Positions 27,174-43,567 of a stretch of DNA of 64,000 bases are shown here, in pieces. Under the pieces are notes generated by a model. The model made no database searches. It was not told the origin of the DNA and saw nothing but the letters and a program-made list of their open reading frames with translations. Origin of the DNA: Candidatus Streptomyces philanthi (GTDB taxonomy: Bacteria > Actinomycetota > Actinomycetes > Streptomycetales > Streptomycetaceae); contig CP073042.1 in assembly GCA_018114805.1 (NCBI GenBank), positions 6,741,501-6,805,500 of the forward strand. Reading direction: 5' to 3'. The translations under genes and the position numbers were made by a program. Every line of letters begins with the position of its first letter. The stretch's first letter is position 1.

Positions 27174-29015
27174 TCAGGAGAGCTTGATGGTCGGACGGCG
27201 GACATCGAGCCAGACGGCCAGGTCGAGCACCCGCTCGAACGCCTCCCGCTCGTCGGGCTCGACGGCCTCGGGCAGGCCGCGGGCGGCCTTGGTCAGGGCG
27301 TCCCGGTCGAAGAACTCCACCGCGCGGTGGTCGTCGGTCAGCAACTCGACCACCTGGCGCTGGAGTTCCCGCACGTACCGCGTCTCCTGCGTGTGCGGGT
27401 AGAGGGCCTTGACCCGCTCCACCACCGAGCGTTGCAGGAGGTCCTGGACGGCGGCCCGCAGCAGGCTCTTCTCGCGACCGTCGAACGTCTTCATCGACCA
27501 GGGTGTGTTGTACACGTACTCCACCAGGCGGTGGTCGCAGATCGGCACCCGTACCTCCAGGCCGACCGCCATGCTCATCCGGTCCTTGCGGTCCAGGAGC
27601 ATCCCCAGCAGGCTCGTCAGGTGCACGTAGCAGAACTCGCGCATCCGCCGCTCGTGCTCGTCCTCGCCCGGCACCGCCGGGATCTCGGCCACCGACTGCG
27701 CGTAGCGCTGCTGCCAGTAGCCGGGCACGTCCAGCGTGCCGACCAGCAGCTCCGGGTTGATCAGCTTGGTGGGGTGGGACTTGGGGCTTAGCCCGGAGGC
27801 CGTCACCCACGGGAACATCGGGGCCTGCTGCACTGTCGGGTGGTGGAACCACGGGTAGCCGCCGAAGATCTCGTCCGCCGACTCACCCGAAAGCGCCACC
27901 GTCGAGTGCTCGCGCACCGCCTTGAACAACAGGTACAGCGAGTTGTCCGCCTCACCGAAGCCGAACGGCAGGTCGCGGGCGCTGACCGTGGCGCGCCGCA
28001 CCTCGGGGTTGGCCAACTCCTGGTGGTCGAGCCGGATGTCGTGGTGCACGGTCCCGACGTGCTCGACCACCTCGCGGGCGAACGGCGCGTCCTGCGAACC
28101 GCGCAGCTCGTCGGGGCGGAACGCCTCGGGCTGCTCGAAGTCGACGGTGAAGGTACGGGTCCGCTCGCCCCGCTCGGCCAGGTGGCGCCCGGCCAGGGCG
28201 GTCAGGGCGCTGGAGTCGAGCCCGCCGGAGAGCAGGACGCACTGCGGCACGTCGGCCACCATCTGGTGCCGCACGCTGTCCTCGAGCAGCTCGCGCACGC
28301 GGCGCACGGTGGTCTCGGTGTCGTCGCGGTGCTCGGTGGCCTCCAGCCACCAGTACGCGCGCTCGCGCAGGCCCGAGCGCTCCAGCACGACCAGGTTGCC
28401 GGGTTTCACCTCTCGCATGCCCGTCCACACCGAGCGCCCCGGCTCCTTGACGAACGCGAACAGCTCCCGCATGCCGTCGGTGTCCACCACCGGCTCGACC
28501 TCGGGGTGGGCCAGGACGGCCTTGGCCTCCGAGCCGAAGACCACTCCGTCCTCGGTCTCGTAGTAGTACAGCGGCTTGATGCCGAGCCGGTCACGCAGCA
28601 GGACCAGCCTGTCCACCCGACCGTCCCAGATACCCAGCGCGTACATGCCGGTGAGCTGGTCCGCGACGCCCTCGCCCCACTCCAGGTAGCCGCGCAACAC
28701 CACCTCGGTGTCGCTCGCCGTGCGGAACGCGTGCCCACGGCGGCGCAGTTCGTCGCGCAGCTCGACGAAGTTGTACGCCTCGCCGCTGTACGTCAGGACC
28801 ACCGGCCCGTCCGGGGTCCGCGCGACCATGGGTTGGGCGCCGCCCGCCAGGTCGATGACGGACAGCCGACGGTGCCCGAGCGCGGCGGACTGCGAAAGCC
28901 AGGTGCCCTCGGCGTCCGGGCCCCGGCACAGCATGGTGGCCGTCATCGCGTCCAACGCGGCCTGTTCAGCGCTCAGGTCCCGCCGGAAGGCGATCCACCC
29001 GGTGATCCCGCACAT
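27174..29015 (-). CDS. pieD: PieD-like asparagine-synthetase-type amidotransferase
   Basis: The protein is 613 residues and has the two-domain AsnB architecture. The class II glutaminase domain begins MCGITGW, whose Cys2 is the nucleophile after Met removal, with CRGPDAEGTW and YSGEAYN. The synthetase domain has the PP-loop VLLSGGLDSSALTALA near residue 270, and ALSGESADEIFGGYPWF. In piericidin synthesis the TE-released beta,delta-diketo acid is converted to its amide, which supplies the pyridine nitrogen; ATP and glutamine are the expected co-substrates. ATG 29,015 has AGGAAAGAGG upstream. Its presence next to a PKS ending in two non-reducing modules is the main pointer to a pyridine product. 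Confidence 0.93.
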   Translation of the reverse strand: MCGITGWIAFRRDLSAEQAALDAMTATMLCRGPDAEGTWLSQSAALGHRRLSVIDLAGGAQPMVARTPDGPVVLTYSGEAYNFVELRDELRRRGHAFRTASDTEVVLRGYLEWGEGVADQLTGMYALGIWDGRVDRLVLLRDRLGIKPLYYYETEDGVVFGSEAKAVLAHPEVEPVVDTDGMRELFAFVKEPGRSVWTGMREVKPGNLVVLERSGLRERAYWWLEATEHRDDTETTVRRVRELLEDSVRHQMVADVPQCVLLSGGLDSSALTALAGRHLAERGERTRTFTVDFEQPEAFRPDELRGSQDAPFAREVVEHVGTVHHDIRLDHQELANPEVRRATVSARDLPFGFGEADNSLYLLFKAVREHSTVALSGESADEIFGGYPWFHHPTVQQAPMFPWVTASGLSPKSHPTKLINPELLVGTLDVPGYWQQRYAQSVAEIPAVPGEDEHERRMREFCYVHLTSLLGMLLDRKDRMSMAVGLEVRVPICDHRLVEYVYNTPWSMKTFDGREKSLLRAAVQDLLQRSVVERVKALYPHTQETRYVRELQRQVVELLTDDHRAVEFFDRDALTKAARGLPEAVEPDEREAFERVLDLAVWLDVRRPTIKLS

Positions 29016-29089
29016 ACGTCCTCTTTCCTGTGGTGTTTCCTGTGGCGGTTCTGTGCTGACTGGGCAGGGGCAGCCCGGCGGCCGGCCTG

Positions 29090-29602
29090 TCAGCGGTCGG
29101 CGGCGGCCCGTTGGGTGGCCATGTAGCCGGGCAGGCCGTCGATGTGGCAGCGCCCCACCGGGGCGAAGGAGAGCCTGTCCAGGGCCGGACCGAAGAACGA
29201 CCAGGGCCGGTTGAGTTCGGCCGCCCAGCGCCAACTGAACCGGGCGCCGTACGGGGTCGGTTCCACGACGTAGTCCTCCACCAGGTGCCGGAAGATCGCC
29301 CGGGTGCCGGCCACCCCGGTGAACGTCTTGCGGTGCCCCTCCTCCCAGCGGAAGAACCGCTCGCGCAGGGTGAAGTCACCATCCATCTCGATCTCCCGCG
29401 TGGTCCCGACGCCGAACGGCCGCGGCGAGGTCCAGGTCAGTCGCTTCATGCCCTTGGTCCAGCTCGACACCCCGTCCCCGGTCAGCGCCTCCCAGGTCTC
29501 CTGTGCCGAGTACGGCACCTCCACCGAGCGGGCGTGGTAGAGCGAGGCCGTGGCGAACAGGGTGTCGTCGGCCTCCTCGATCGGATACCAGCGTGCGGTC
29601 AT
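29090..29602 (-). CDS. pieC: PieC-like SRPBCC (polyketide cyclase/START-fold) protein
   Basis: This 170-residue single-domain protein starts MTARWYPIEEADDTLFATAS. The hydrophobic-cavity fold is suggested by ARSVEVPYSAQETWEAL, the conserved opening strand and helix of SRPBCC proteins, and by HLVEDYVVEPTPYGARFSWRW. In the piericidin locus the equivalent gene lies at the same place and has been linked to ring formation after PieD; direct chemistry is not visible here. ATG 29,602 has AGAGGAA 9 bases upstream; an upstream ATG at 29,749 leads a Pro/Arg-rich non-conserved extension and is rejected. A 74-base gap separates it from pieD. Confidence 0.82.
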   Translation of the reverse strand: MTARWYPIEEADDTLFATASLYHARSVEVPYSAQETWEALTGDGVSSWTKGMKRLTWTSPRPFGVGTTREIEMDGDFTLRERFFRWEEGHRKTFTGVAGTRAIFRHLVEDYVVEPTPYGARFSWRWAAELNRPWSFFGPALDRLSFAPVGRCHIDGLPGYMATQRAAADR

Positions 29603-29745
29603 GGGTGTGGTTCCTCTTCCGTGCGGTCGGTCCGCGGCGTCGTCGCGGCGGGACGGGCGGGTCAGGCGCGTCGGTCGGGGGCGGGGAGTGGTTCCGGGCG
29701 GCGGGGTGCGGCCACGCGGGATCTCGGCCCGGTGGGTGTCCGGGC

Positions 29746-30435
29746 TCACGCGGGCTTACTGGCCCGGAAGAGCGCGACGCTGCCGCGGGTCACCAGGTCG
29801 AAGTCGTCGAAGTTCTGCTTCAACTGGTCGCGCAGGTCCTCCAGGTTGTCCTCGGAGTTGTGGAAGACGCCCTTGTCGTTGAGGTTGTTCATCAGCCACC
29901 GCCCGGACCGGGTCACCGGGACCCCCGCGTACAGGATGGTGCTGCCGAACACCGTGCCGCCGGGCCTGACCGCTGCCGCGGCGTGCCGGATGGCCACGCC
30001 CTTCTCCCGCAGGCTGCCCGGCACGCAGTGCAGCAGGAAGCTGAGGGCGGCCGAGTCGTGGCTCTCCGCCGGCACCGGCAGCGGCTCCAGCGCGTTGGCG
30101 ACGACCTTGGTGGTCTCGTAGAACGCCAGCCGCCGCGCGGTGAAGTCCAGGGTGCTGGGGTTGAGGTCGGCCAGCGTGATCTTCGGGTTGGATACTGGGA
30201 ACCGGGTGCGGGTCAGGAGGTAGCCGGTGCCGACGCCGAGCTCCAGGTGGCTGGCCCCGACGCTGGTGGCGTAAATCCGGAGGAAGTTCCGCGGCGAGCA
30301 GCGCCAGAAGAGCGGGGCGCTGCCACGGAACACCACCAGGTCGTAGAAGGCGAGGGCACGCGGGTGGTAGCCGGCCTGGCCGTCCAGGACCTCCTGGTCC
30401 ACCGGGCCGGGCTGGTGGTCGTGTGTGCTGGTCAT
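29746..30435 (-). CDS. pieB1: PieB1-like SAM-dependent methyltransferase
   Basis: This 229-residue class I methyltransferase has motif I HLELGVGTGYLLTRTRFP near residue 64, an acidic ITLADLNPSTLDFTARRL as the SAM ribose-binding strand, and VRPGGTVFGSTILYAG as motif III. It is dissimilar to PieB2, which fits two independently acquired O-methyltransferases acting at two ring oxygens. The ATG at 30,435 has AAGGGTG upstream. It lies 91 bases after the pieA6 stop on the same strand, within the operon. Confidence 0.88.
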   Translation of the reverse strand: MTSTHDHQPGPVDQEVLDGQAGYHPRALAFYDLVVFRGSAPLFWRCSPRNFLRIYATSVGASHLELGVGTGYLLTRTRFPVSNPKITLADLNPSTLDFTARRLAFYETTKVVANALEPLPVPAESHDSAALSFLLHCVPGSLREKGVAIRHAAAAVRPGGTVFGSTILYAGVPVTRSGRWLMNNLNDKGVFHNSEDNLEDLRDQLKQNFDDFDLVTRGSVALFRASKPA

Positions 30436-30526
30436 CGCTGGTCACCCTTGGTCGCGGTTGGCTGGACGTGGTGTGGGGTCGTGGTCGTACGGGGCCTGCG
30501 GGGCGCGCGGCCGGGCCGTGGCGGGG

Positions 30527-37696
<7,170 letters not shown>

Positions 37697-37773
37697 GGTG
37701 GTGCCACCCTTTCGGCAGGTCGGGAGGGACGGAGAAGGCGTGAGGCTCGGTTGAGAGGTGGCCCCGGGGCCGG

Positions 37774-40700
37774 TCAGGAGATCCCGAGTTCGTTGGTTAT
37801 GAAGTCGAAGACCTCGTCGTCCGCGGCGTCGTCCGCCAGCCCGCTGTCGGTGTCAGCGACGCCGGCGACCGGCCGGTCCTCCCAGCGGGCCAGGACGGCG
37901 CGGAGCCGGGTCGCGATCCGTGGCTGGTCGGGGTGGTCGGGGCCGAGGGTGGCCACGGTGGCTTCGAGCCGGTCGAGTTCGGCGAGGATCGGCACGCCGG
38001 TGGCGGGCGCGTCGTCCCGGGGAAGCGCGCCGTCCAGGTAGCGGGCCAGGGCCCGGGAGGTCGGATGGTCGAAGACCAAGGTGGCCGGGAGCCGCAGCCC
38101 GGTGGAGGTGGCGATCCGGTTCCGTAGCTCCACGGCGGTCAGGGAGTCGAACCCGAGTTCGTTGAAGGCCCGTTCGCCGTGCACGGCCGTCGGGTCCGCG
38201 TGGCCGAGCACGGTGGCCACCGCGTCGCGCACCAGGTCGAGCAGGGCGCCCTCGCGCTCGTCGGGCGCCAACCCGGCCAACCGCCCACGCCACCGGGCCG
38301 CGGCGGACGCCGCGTCCGGTGTCGTCGGGGTGCCGGTCAGGGCGTGCAGCAGAGGTGGCACGGCGTCGGCCGTGCCGCGCAGGGCGGCCAGGTTCAGCCG
38401 GACCGCCAGGAGGGTGTGATCGTCCCCGGCCAGCGCGGCGTCGAAGAGCGCGAGCCCGTCGTGCGGGGCCAGCGGGAGGACGCCGGCGCGCCGCATCCGG
38501 CGCTGGGCCGCCTCGTCCAACTCTCCCGCCATCCCCACCCGCTCCCACGGCCCCCAGGCCACGGAACGGGCGGGCAGGCCGTGGGCGGCGCGGTGCTGGG
38601 CCAGCGCGTCGAGGAAGCTGTTCGCGGCAGTGTAGTTCCCCTGTCCGGCGCCGCCGAGGGTGGCCGCCGCCGAGGAGAACAGGACGAACGCGTCGAGCGC
38701 CATGCCCCGAGTCAGCTCGTGCAGGTGCCAGGCCGCGTCGGCCTTCGGCCGCAGTACCGTGTCGAAGCGTTTCGCCGTCAGCGCCTCCAGCGCCCCGTCG
38801 TCCACCACACCCGCCGCGTGCACGACCGCGGTCAGCGGCCGCTCCGCCGGAATCCCGGCCACCACGTCGGCCAGGGCCTGGCGTCGCGACACGTCACAGC
38901 TCGCGACCGTCACCCGCGCTCCCACCGCGGCGAGTTCGGCCGTCAGCCGCTCGGCCTCGGGCGCCTGCGGGCCACGCCGGGTGAGTAGCAACAGGTCTCG
39001 TACGCCGTGCTCCGCGACCAGGTGCCGGGCGAGCAGCGAGCCCAGTGCCCCGGTGCCGCCGGTGACGAGGACCGTGCCGGCACGGTCGCCCAGGCGCACA
39101 GCCGCTCGCGTGGGGTCCACGGCGGTGGGCCTGGCCCGGACCAGCCGGGGCGTGCGGAGGCCGGCGGGCCGCGCGGCGAGCTGTGGCTCGTCGAATTCGG
39201 CGGCCCGCCGCAGCGCCGAGCGGACGTCGGCGCCGGCGCCGAGGTCGAGCAGCACGAAACGGCCCGGGTGCTCGGCCTGCGCCGCCCGCCCCAGCCCCCA
39301 CAGTGGGGCCTGAGCTAGGTTCGGCACGTCGTCGTCCCGCCCGGCGGCCACCGCGCCGTGCGTCAGCACGACGAGCCGAGAGGTGGCGAAGCGCGGGGCA
39401 GCGGCCCACGCGGTGAGCGTGGAACCGGCCCACACCAGCGTCTCCCTGACCGCCTCGGGCACGGCCGCGCCGGGGACGACGGGTGGGCAGGCCAGGAAGA
39501 CGACCGCCGGCACCGGCCGCCCCCCAGCCACGGCCTCCGCGAGAGCCGTCAGGTCCGGATAGCGGTCGAGTGGGCCGCTGGCGGCCTCGGGCGCCGAGTC
39601 CGCTAGCGGATCGTACGGCCCGACCAGCGCCCACTCCGCCTCGTGTGTCCCGGCGGCGTCCACCGTGCCCGGGCCGGCGTCGGCCCACTCGACGCGGAAC
39701 AGCGCGTCCCCGGTCGGCGTACGGCCGGCGGCCCGCAACTGGGCCAGGGAGACCGGGCGCGCCCGCAGCGCGGCCACCGTCACGACGGGCGCGCCGAACT
39801 CGTCGGTCACCAGCAGCGACATGGCGTCCTGCCCGGCCGGGGAGAGGCGGACGCGCAGCCGGGCCGCGCCGGTGCGCGAGCGTCGTACGCCGTTCCAGGC
39901 GAAGGGCAACAGCACCTGTTCCCCCGTGCCACCCACCAGGCCCGCGTGGAGCGCGGCGTCAAGCAGGGCGGGGTGCACACCGTACTGGAGGGCCTCCGCC
40001 CGGTACGGCTCCGGCAGCTCCACCTCGCCGTAGACATCGTCGCCCACGTGCCACACGGCCCGCAGGCCCTGGAAGGACGGCCCGTACGCGAAGCCGTCCA
40101 GGGCCACGGTGCGGTAGAAGTCGGCGATGTCGACGGGTACGGCGCCCGGCGGGGGCCAGGCACCGTCGAGCCCGGGGGAGTCGGTGGCGGCGGGGTCGGC
40201 CTCGGTCGCGGAGGTCAGCAGGCCGCTCGCGTGCCGGGTCCAGGGCTCGGTGTCGTCGCCGTCGGGGCGGGAGTACACGGCCAGGGGCCGGCGGCCGTCC
40301 TCCTCGGGCGTTCCCACCCTGAGCTGCACCCGGACCGCGCCGTCGGTGGGCAGGATCAGCGGGCTCTCCTGGTCGAGCTCGTCGACGCCCGGGCACCGCG
40401 TCAACCGCCCGGCGTGCAGGGCCAGTTCGAGGAAGGCCGTGCCGGGTACGACCACCGTGTCCAGGACGACGTGGTCGGCGAGCCACGGGTGGGAGCGGAT
40501 GGACAGCCTGCCGGTCAGCAGCAGGCCGTCACCGTCGGCCGGGGTGAGGGCGGCGGCGAGCAGCGGGTGCCCGGCGGCCTCCAGGCCCAGGTCGGCGGCT
40601 TCGGCAGCGGCCGGCCGCGGCGGCAGCCAGTAGCGCTCGCCCTGGAAGGGATAGGTGGGCAGGTCGACCCGTGCTGTCGGGTCCGGTCCCCCGGCGACGT

Positions 40701-43542
40701 CGCCCAGGCAGGCTCGCCAGTCCACCCCGCACCCGCGCACGTGCAGCGTGGCCAGTGCGGTGAGCACCGTCGTCGACTCGGGCTGGCCGCCGCGGAGCAG
40801 CGGCACGGCGGCCACCTCGTCGGCGCTCGCGTCCAGCGCGTCCAGGGCGCCGTCGCGGGCCGCCGCGCACAGCACCCCGTCGGGGCCCAGCTCCAGGAAG
40901 GTGCGGACACCCTGCGCCGCCAGGTACCGGACACCGGCGTCGAAACGCACGGTCGTTCGGGCGTGGCGCACCCAGTAGTCGGCCGAGCGGATCTGCTCGC
41001 CTGTGACGGGCAGCCCGGTGACGTTGGAGACCAGCGGCAGCGTCGGCTCGTGGGTCGGCAACCGGGACATGACCGTACGGAACGCGCCCAGCATGCCGTC
41101 CACGCGCGGCGAGTGGAATGCGTGGCTGACGCTCAGCTCCCTGGTGCGCCGGCCCCGGTCGCGTAGCGCGGCGGCGACCCGGCCCACCCCGTCCTCGTCA
41201 CCGGACACCACTACCGAGGTCGGGCCGTTGACCGCGGCGATCTCCGCCGTCCCGTCGCCCCCGGCCAGCAGGGTCGCGACCTCCTCCTCGGTCGCCTCCA
41301 CGGCCACCATCGACCCGCCCGGCGGCAAGTCCCGCATCAAGCGGCCCCGGGCGGCCACCGCGGTCACCGCGTCCTCCAGCGAGAACACCCCGGCCACATG
41401 CGCGGCGGCCAGCTCGCCGACGGAGTGGCCGAGCAGGAAGTCCGGGCGTACTCCCCACGACTCCAGCAGCCGGAACAGGGCCACTTCGAGGGCGAACAGC
41501 GCGCACTGGGCCCAGTCAGTCCCCCGCAGCAGCCGCGCGTGCTCCGGGAAGCCGGCCGAGCCCTCCTCGGCGAGCAGCGTCGCGCGCAGCGGCAGGCCGG
41601 TCCGCTCGGTCAGCAGCGCGCAGTTGCGGTCCAGCGCCTCAGCGAAGACGGGGAAGAGCTGGTACAACTTCCGCCCGGCACCGGGCCGTTGAGATCCCTG
41701 TCCGGTGAAGAGGAACGCGAGTCCGCCGCCCTGCGCCGCCTGGCCCACGACGGTGTGCGCCGCGGTGGCGCCCCCGGCGAGCGCGTCGAGCCCGGCGAGC
41801 AGTTCGGTACGTCCGGCGCCGACGACCACGGCCCGCTGGGCGAGGTCGGCCCGGGTGGTGGCCAGCGCCCAGGCCACGGCGGACGGCTCCCAGTCGGGGC
41901 GCGTGGTGACGGCCTCCCGCACCCGCATGGCCTGCGCGCGCAGCGCCTCCGGGCTGGCGGCGGACAACGACCAGACGGTGGCCGCCACAGGCCGCTCCGC
42001 GCCCGTCACCTCGCCGCCCGCGGCCGTGCCCCCGCCCTCGTCCGGCGGCGCGTCCGCGCCCGCGTCGCCGTCTGGGCCCACCGCCGTGGCGGCGACGGCT
42101 GGCCTGGAGGCGGGGGGGCCGCCCGTTCCGGCGTCGGCGGGGTCGGCGGCTTCGAGGATGACGTGGGCGTTGGTGCCGCTGATCCCGAAGGAGGACACCG
42201 CGGCTCGGCGGGGCCGGTCGGCAGCCGGCCACGGACGCGCCTCGGTGAGGAGTTCCACCGCGCCCCGGGACCAGTCGACCCGCTCGGCCGGGGCGTCCAC
42301 GTGCAGCGTGGGTGGCAGCACGCCGTGCCGCATCGCGAGCACGGTCTTGATGACCCCGGCGACGCCTGCGGCCAACTGGGTGTGGCCGATGTTGGACTTC
42401 ACCGAGCCCAGCCACAGGGGCCGGTCGGCCGGTCGGTCCTGGCCGTAGGTGGCGAGCAGGGCGTGGGCCTCGATCGGGTCGCCGAGGCGGGTACCGGTGC
42501 CGTGCGCCTCCACCGCGTCGACCTCGTCCGGCGCCAGCCGCGCGTCGGCCAGCGCCTGCCGGATCACCCGCTGCTGTGCCGGCCCGCTCGGCGCGGTGAG
42601 CCCGTTGGAGGCACCGTCCTGGTTGACGGCGCTGCCCCGCAACACGGCCAGCACCCGGTGCCCCGCGCGGCGAGCCTCCGACAGCCGCATCACGAGCAGC
42701 AGGCCCACACCCTCACCCCAGGAGGTGCCGTCGGCGGCGCTGGCGAACGCCTTGCAACGACCGTCCGGCGCGAGCCCACGCTGACGGCTGAACTCCACGA
42801 ACATGTGCGGCGCCGCCATCACGGCGGCCCCGCCCACCAGCGCCGCGGTGCACTCACCCGCCCGCAGCGCCCGCGCCGCCAGGTGCAGGGCCACCAACGA
42901 CGAGGAGCACGCGGTGTCCACGGTCAGCGCGGGCCCCTCAAGGCCGAAGGCGTAGGCCAGCCGCCCGGAGGCGACGCTGACCGTCGTCCCGGTCAACAGG
43001 TAGCCCTCGGTGCCCTCCGACGACGCCTGCGAGCCCGCCCCGTACCCCAGCGGAGACACCCCGACGAACACGCCGATCCGAGCGCCACGCACCGACGTGG
43101 GGTCGATGCCGGCCCGCTCGAAGACCTCCCACGCCGTCTCCAGGAGCAGCCGTTGCTGCGGGTCCATCGCCAGCGCCTCACGCGGGCTGATCCCGAAGAA
43201 CGCGGCGTCGAAGCGTTCCGCGTCCCGCAGGAAGGCCCCGTGCCGCACGTAGCTGTGGCCCGGCCGGTCCGGGTCTGGGTCGTACAGCCCCTCGGTGTCC
43301 CAGCCCCGTTCGGCTGGGAACTCGGTGACGGCGTCCCGGCCCTCGCTCAGCAACTGCCAGAAGTCCTCGGGCGACGTGACGCCGCCGGGGAACCGGCAGG
43401 CCATGTCCACGATCGCGATCGGCTCGTGCCGTGCCTCGGTGAGCTGGTGGTTGCGCTGCTCAAGGCGCTTGTTCTCCTTCACCGAGTGCCGCAGGGCCGC
43501 CAGGACGCGGTCGTGTGACGCGGGTGTCTGTGCTGCGGTCAT
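37774..43542 (-). CDS. pieA5: PieA5-like type I PKS: module 6 (KS-AT-DH-KR-ACP)
   Basis: The protein is 1,922 residues. KS Cys about 211 in VDTACSSS; AT with GHSVGE (about 706) and HAFH (about 808), the malonyl signature; DH with HVVLDTVVVP (about 1,029; the usual Gly is Asp) and HPALLDAALH (about 1,193); B-type KR (GGTGALGS about 1,495, VVDDG, and NYTAANSF with the catalytic Tyr); ACP GFDSL (about 1,800). This supplies the acetate-derived unit before the ring. Piericidin has the alkene one position away from where a simple DH would leave it, so this DH may also isomerise. ATG 43,542 has GGTGGAGAAG just upstream; the frame extends to 43,641 but overlaps the previous gene. Confidence 0.92.
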   Translation of the reverse strand: MTAAQTPASHDRVLAALRHSVKENKRLEQRNHQLTEARHEPIAIVDMACRFPGGVTSPEDFWQLLSEGRDAVTEFPAERGWDTEGLYDPDPDRPGHSYVRHGAFLRDAERFDAAFFGISPREALAMDPQQRLLLETAWEVFERAGIDPTSVRGARIGVFVGVSPLGYGAGSQASSEGTEGYLLTGTTVSVASGRLAYAFGLEGPALTVDTACSSSLVALHLAARALRAGECTAALVGGAAVMAAPHMFVEFSRQRGLAPDGRCKAFASAADGTSWGEGVGLLLVMRLSEARRAGHRVLAVLRGSAVNQDGASNGLTAPSGPAQQRVIRQALADARLAPDEVDAVEAHGTGTRLGDPIEAHALLATYGQDRPADRPLWLGSVKSNIGHTQLAAGVAGVIKTVLAMRHGVLPPTLHVDAPAERVDWSRGAVELLTEARPWPAADRPRRAAVSSFGISGTNAHVILEAADPADAGTGGPPASRPAVAATAVGPDGDAGADAPPDEGGGTAAGGEVTGAERPVAATVWSLSAASPEALRAQAMRVREAVTTRPDWEPSAVAWALATTRADLAQRAVVVGAGRTELLAGLDALAGGATAAHTVVGQAAQGGGLAFLFTGQGSQRPGAGRKLYQLFPVFAEALDRNCALLTERTGLPLRATLLAEEGSAGFPEHARLLRGTDWAQCALFALEVALFRLLESWGVRPDFLLGHSVGELAAAHVAGVFSLEDAVTAVAARGRLMRDLPPGGSMVAVEATEEEVATLLAGGDGTAEIAAVNGPTSVVVSGDEDGVGRVAAALRDRGRRTRELSVSHAFHSPRVDGMLGAFRTVMSRLPTHEPTLPLVSNVTGLPVTGEQIRSADYWVRHARTTVRFDAGVRYLAAQGVRTFLELGPDGVLCAAARDGALDALDASADEVAAVPLLRGGQPESTTVLTALATLHVRGCGVDWRACLGDVAGGPDPTARVDLPTYPFQGERYWLPPRPAAAEAADLGLEAAGHPLLAAALTPADGDGLLLTGRLSIRSHPWLADHVVLDTVVVPGTAFLELALHAGRLTRCPGVDELDQESPLILPTDGAVRVQLRVGTPEEDGRRPLAVYSRPDGDDTEPWTRHASGLLTSATEADPAATDSPGLDGAWPPPGAVPVDIADFYRTVALDGFAYGPSFQGLRAVWHVGDDVYGEVELPEPYRAEALQYGVHPALLDAALHAGLVGGTGEQVLLPFAWNGVRRSRTGAARLRVRLSPAGQDAMSLLVTDEFGAPVVTVAALRARPVSLAQLRAAGRTPTGDALFRVEWADAGPGTVDAAGTHEAEWALVGPYDPLADSAPEAASGPLDRYPDLTALAEAVAGGRPVPAVVFLACPPVVPGAAVPEAVRETLVWAGSTLTAWAAAPRFATSRLVVLTHGAVAAGRDDDVPNLAQAPLWGLGRAAQAEHPGRFVLLDLGAGADVRSALRRAAEFDEPQLAARPAGLRTPRLVRARPTAVDPTRAAVRLGDRAGTVLVTGGTGALGSLLARHLVAEHGVRDLLLLTRRGPQAPEAERLTAELAAVGARVTVASCDVSRRQALADVVAGIPAERPLTAVVHAAGVVDDGALEALTAKRFDTVLRPKADAAWHLHELTRGMALDAFVLFSSAAATLGGAGQGNYTAANSFLDALAQHRAAHGLPARSVAWGPWERVGMAGELDEAAQRRMRRAGVLPLAPHDGLALFDAALAGDDHTLLAVRLNLAALRGTADAVPPLLHALTGTPTTPDAASAAARWRGRLAGLAPDEREGALLDLVRDAVATVLGHADPTAVHGERAFNELGFDSLTAVELRNRIATSTGLRLPATLVFDHPTSRALARYLDGALPRDDAPATGVPILAELDRLEATVATLGPDHPDQPRIATRLRAVLARWEDRPVAGVADTDSGLADDAADDEVFDFITNELGIS

Positions 43543-43567
43543 CGTCTTCTCCACCGTCCGAACGCGA

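Noticed and set aside
29603..29749. N-terminal extension of pieC from ATG 29,749
   Set aside because: The sequence is Pro/Arg/Thr-rich with no fold. The internal ATG at 29,602 has a proper ribosome binding site and starts the SRPBCC domain.
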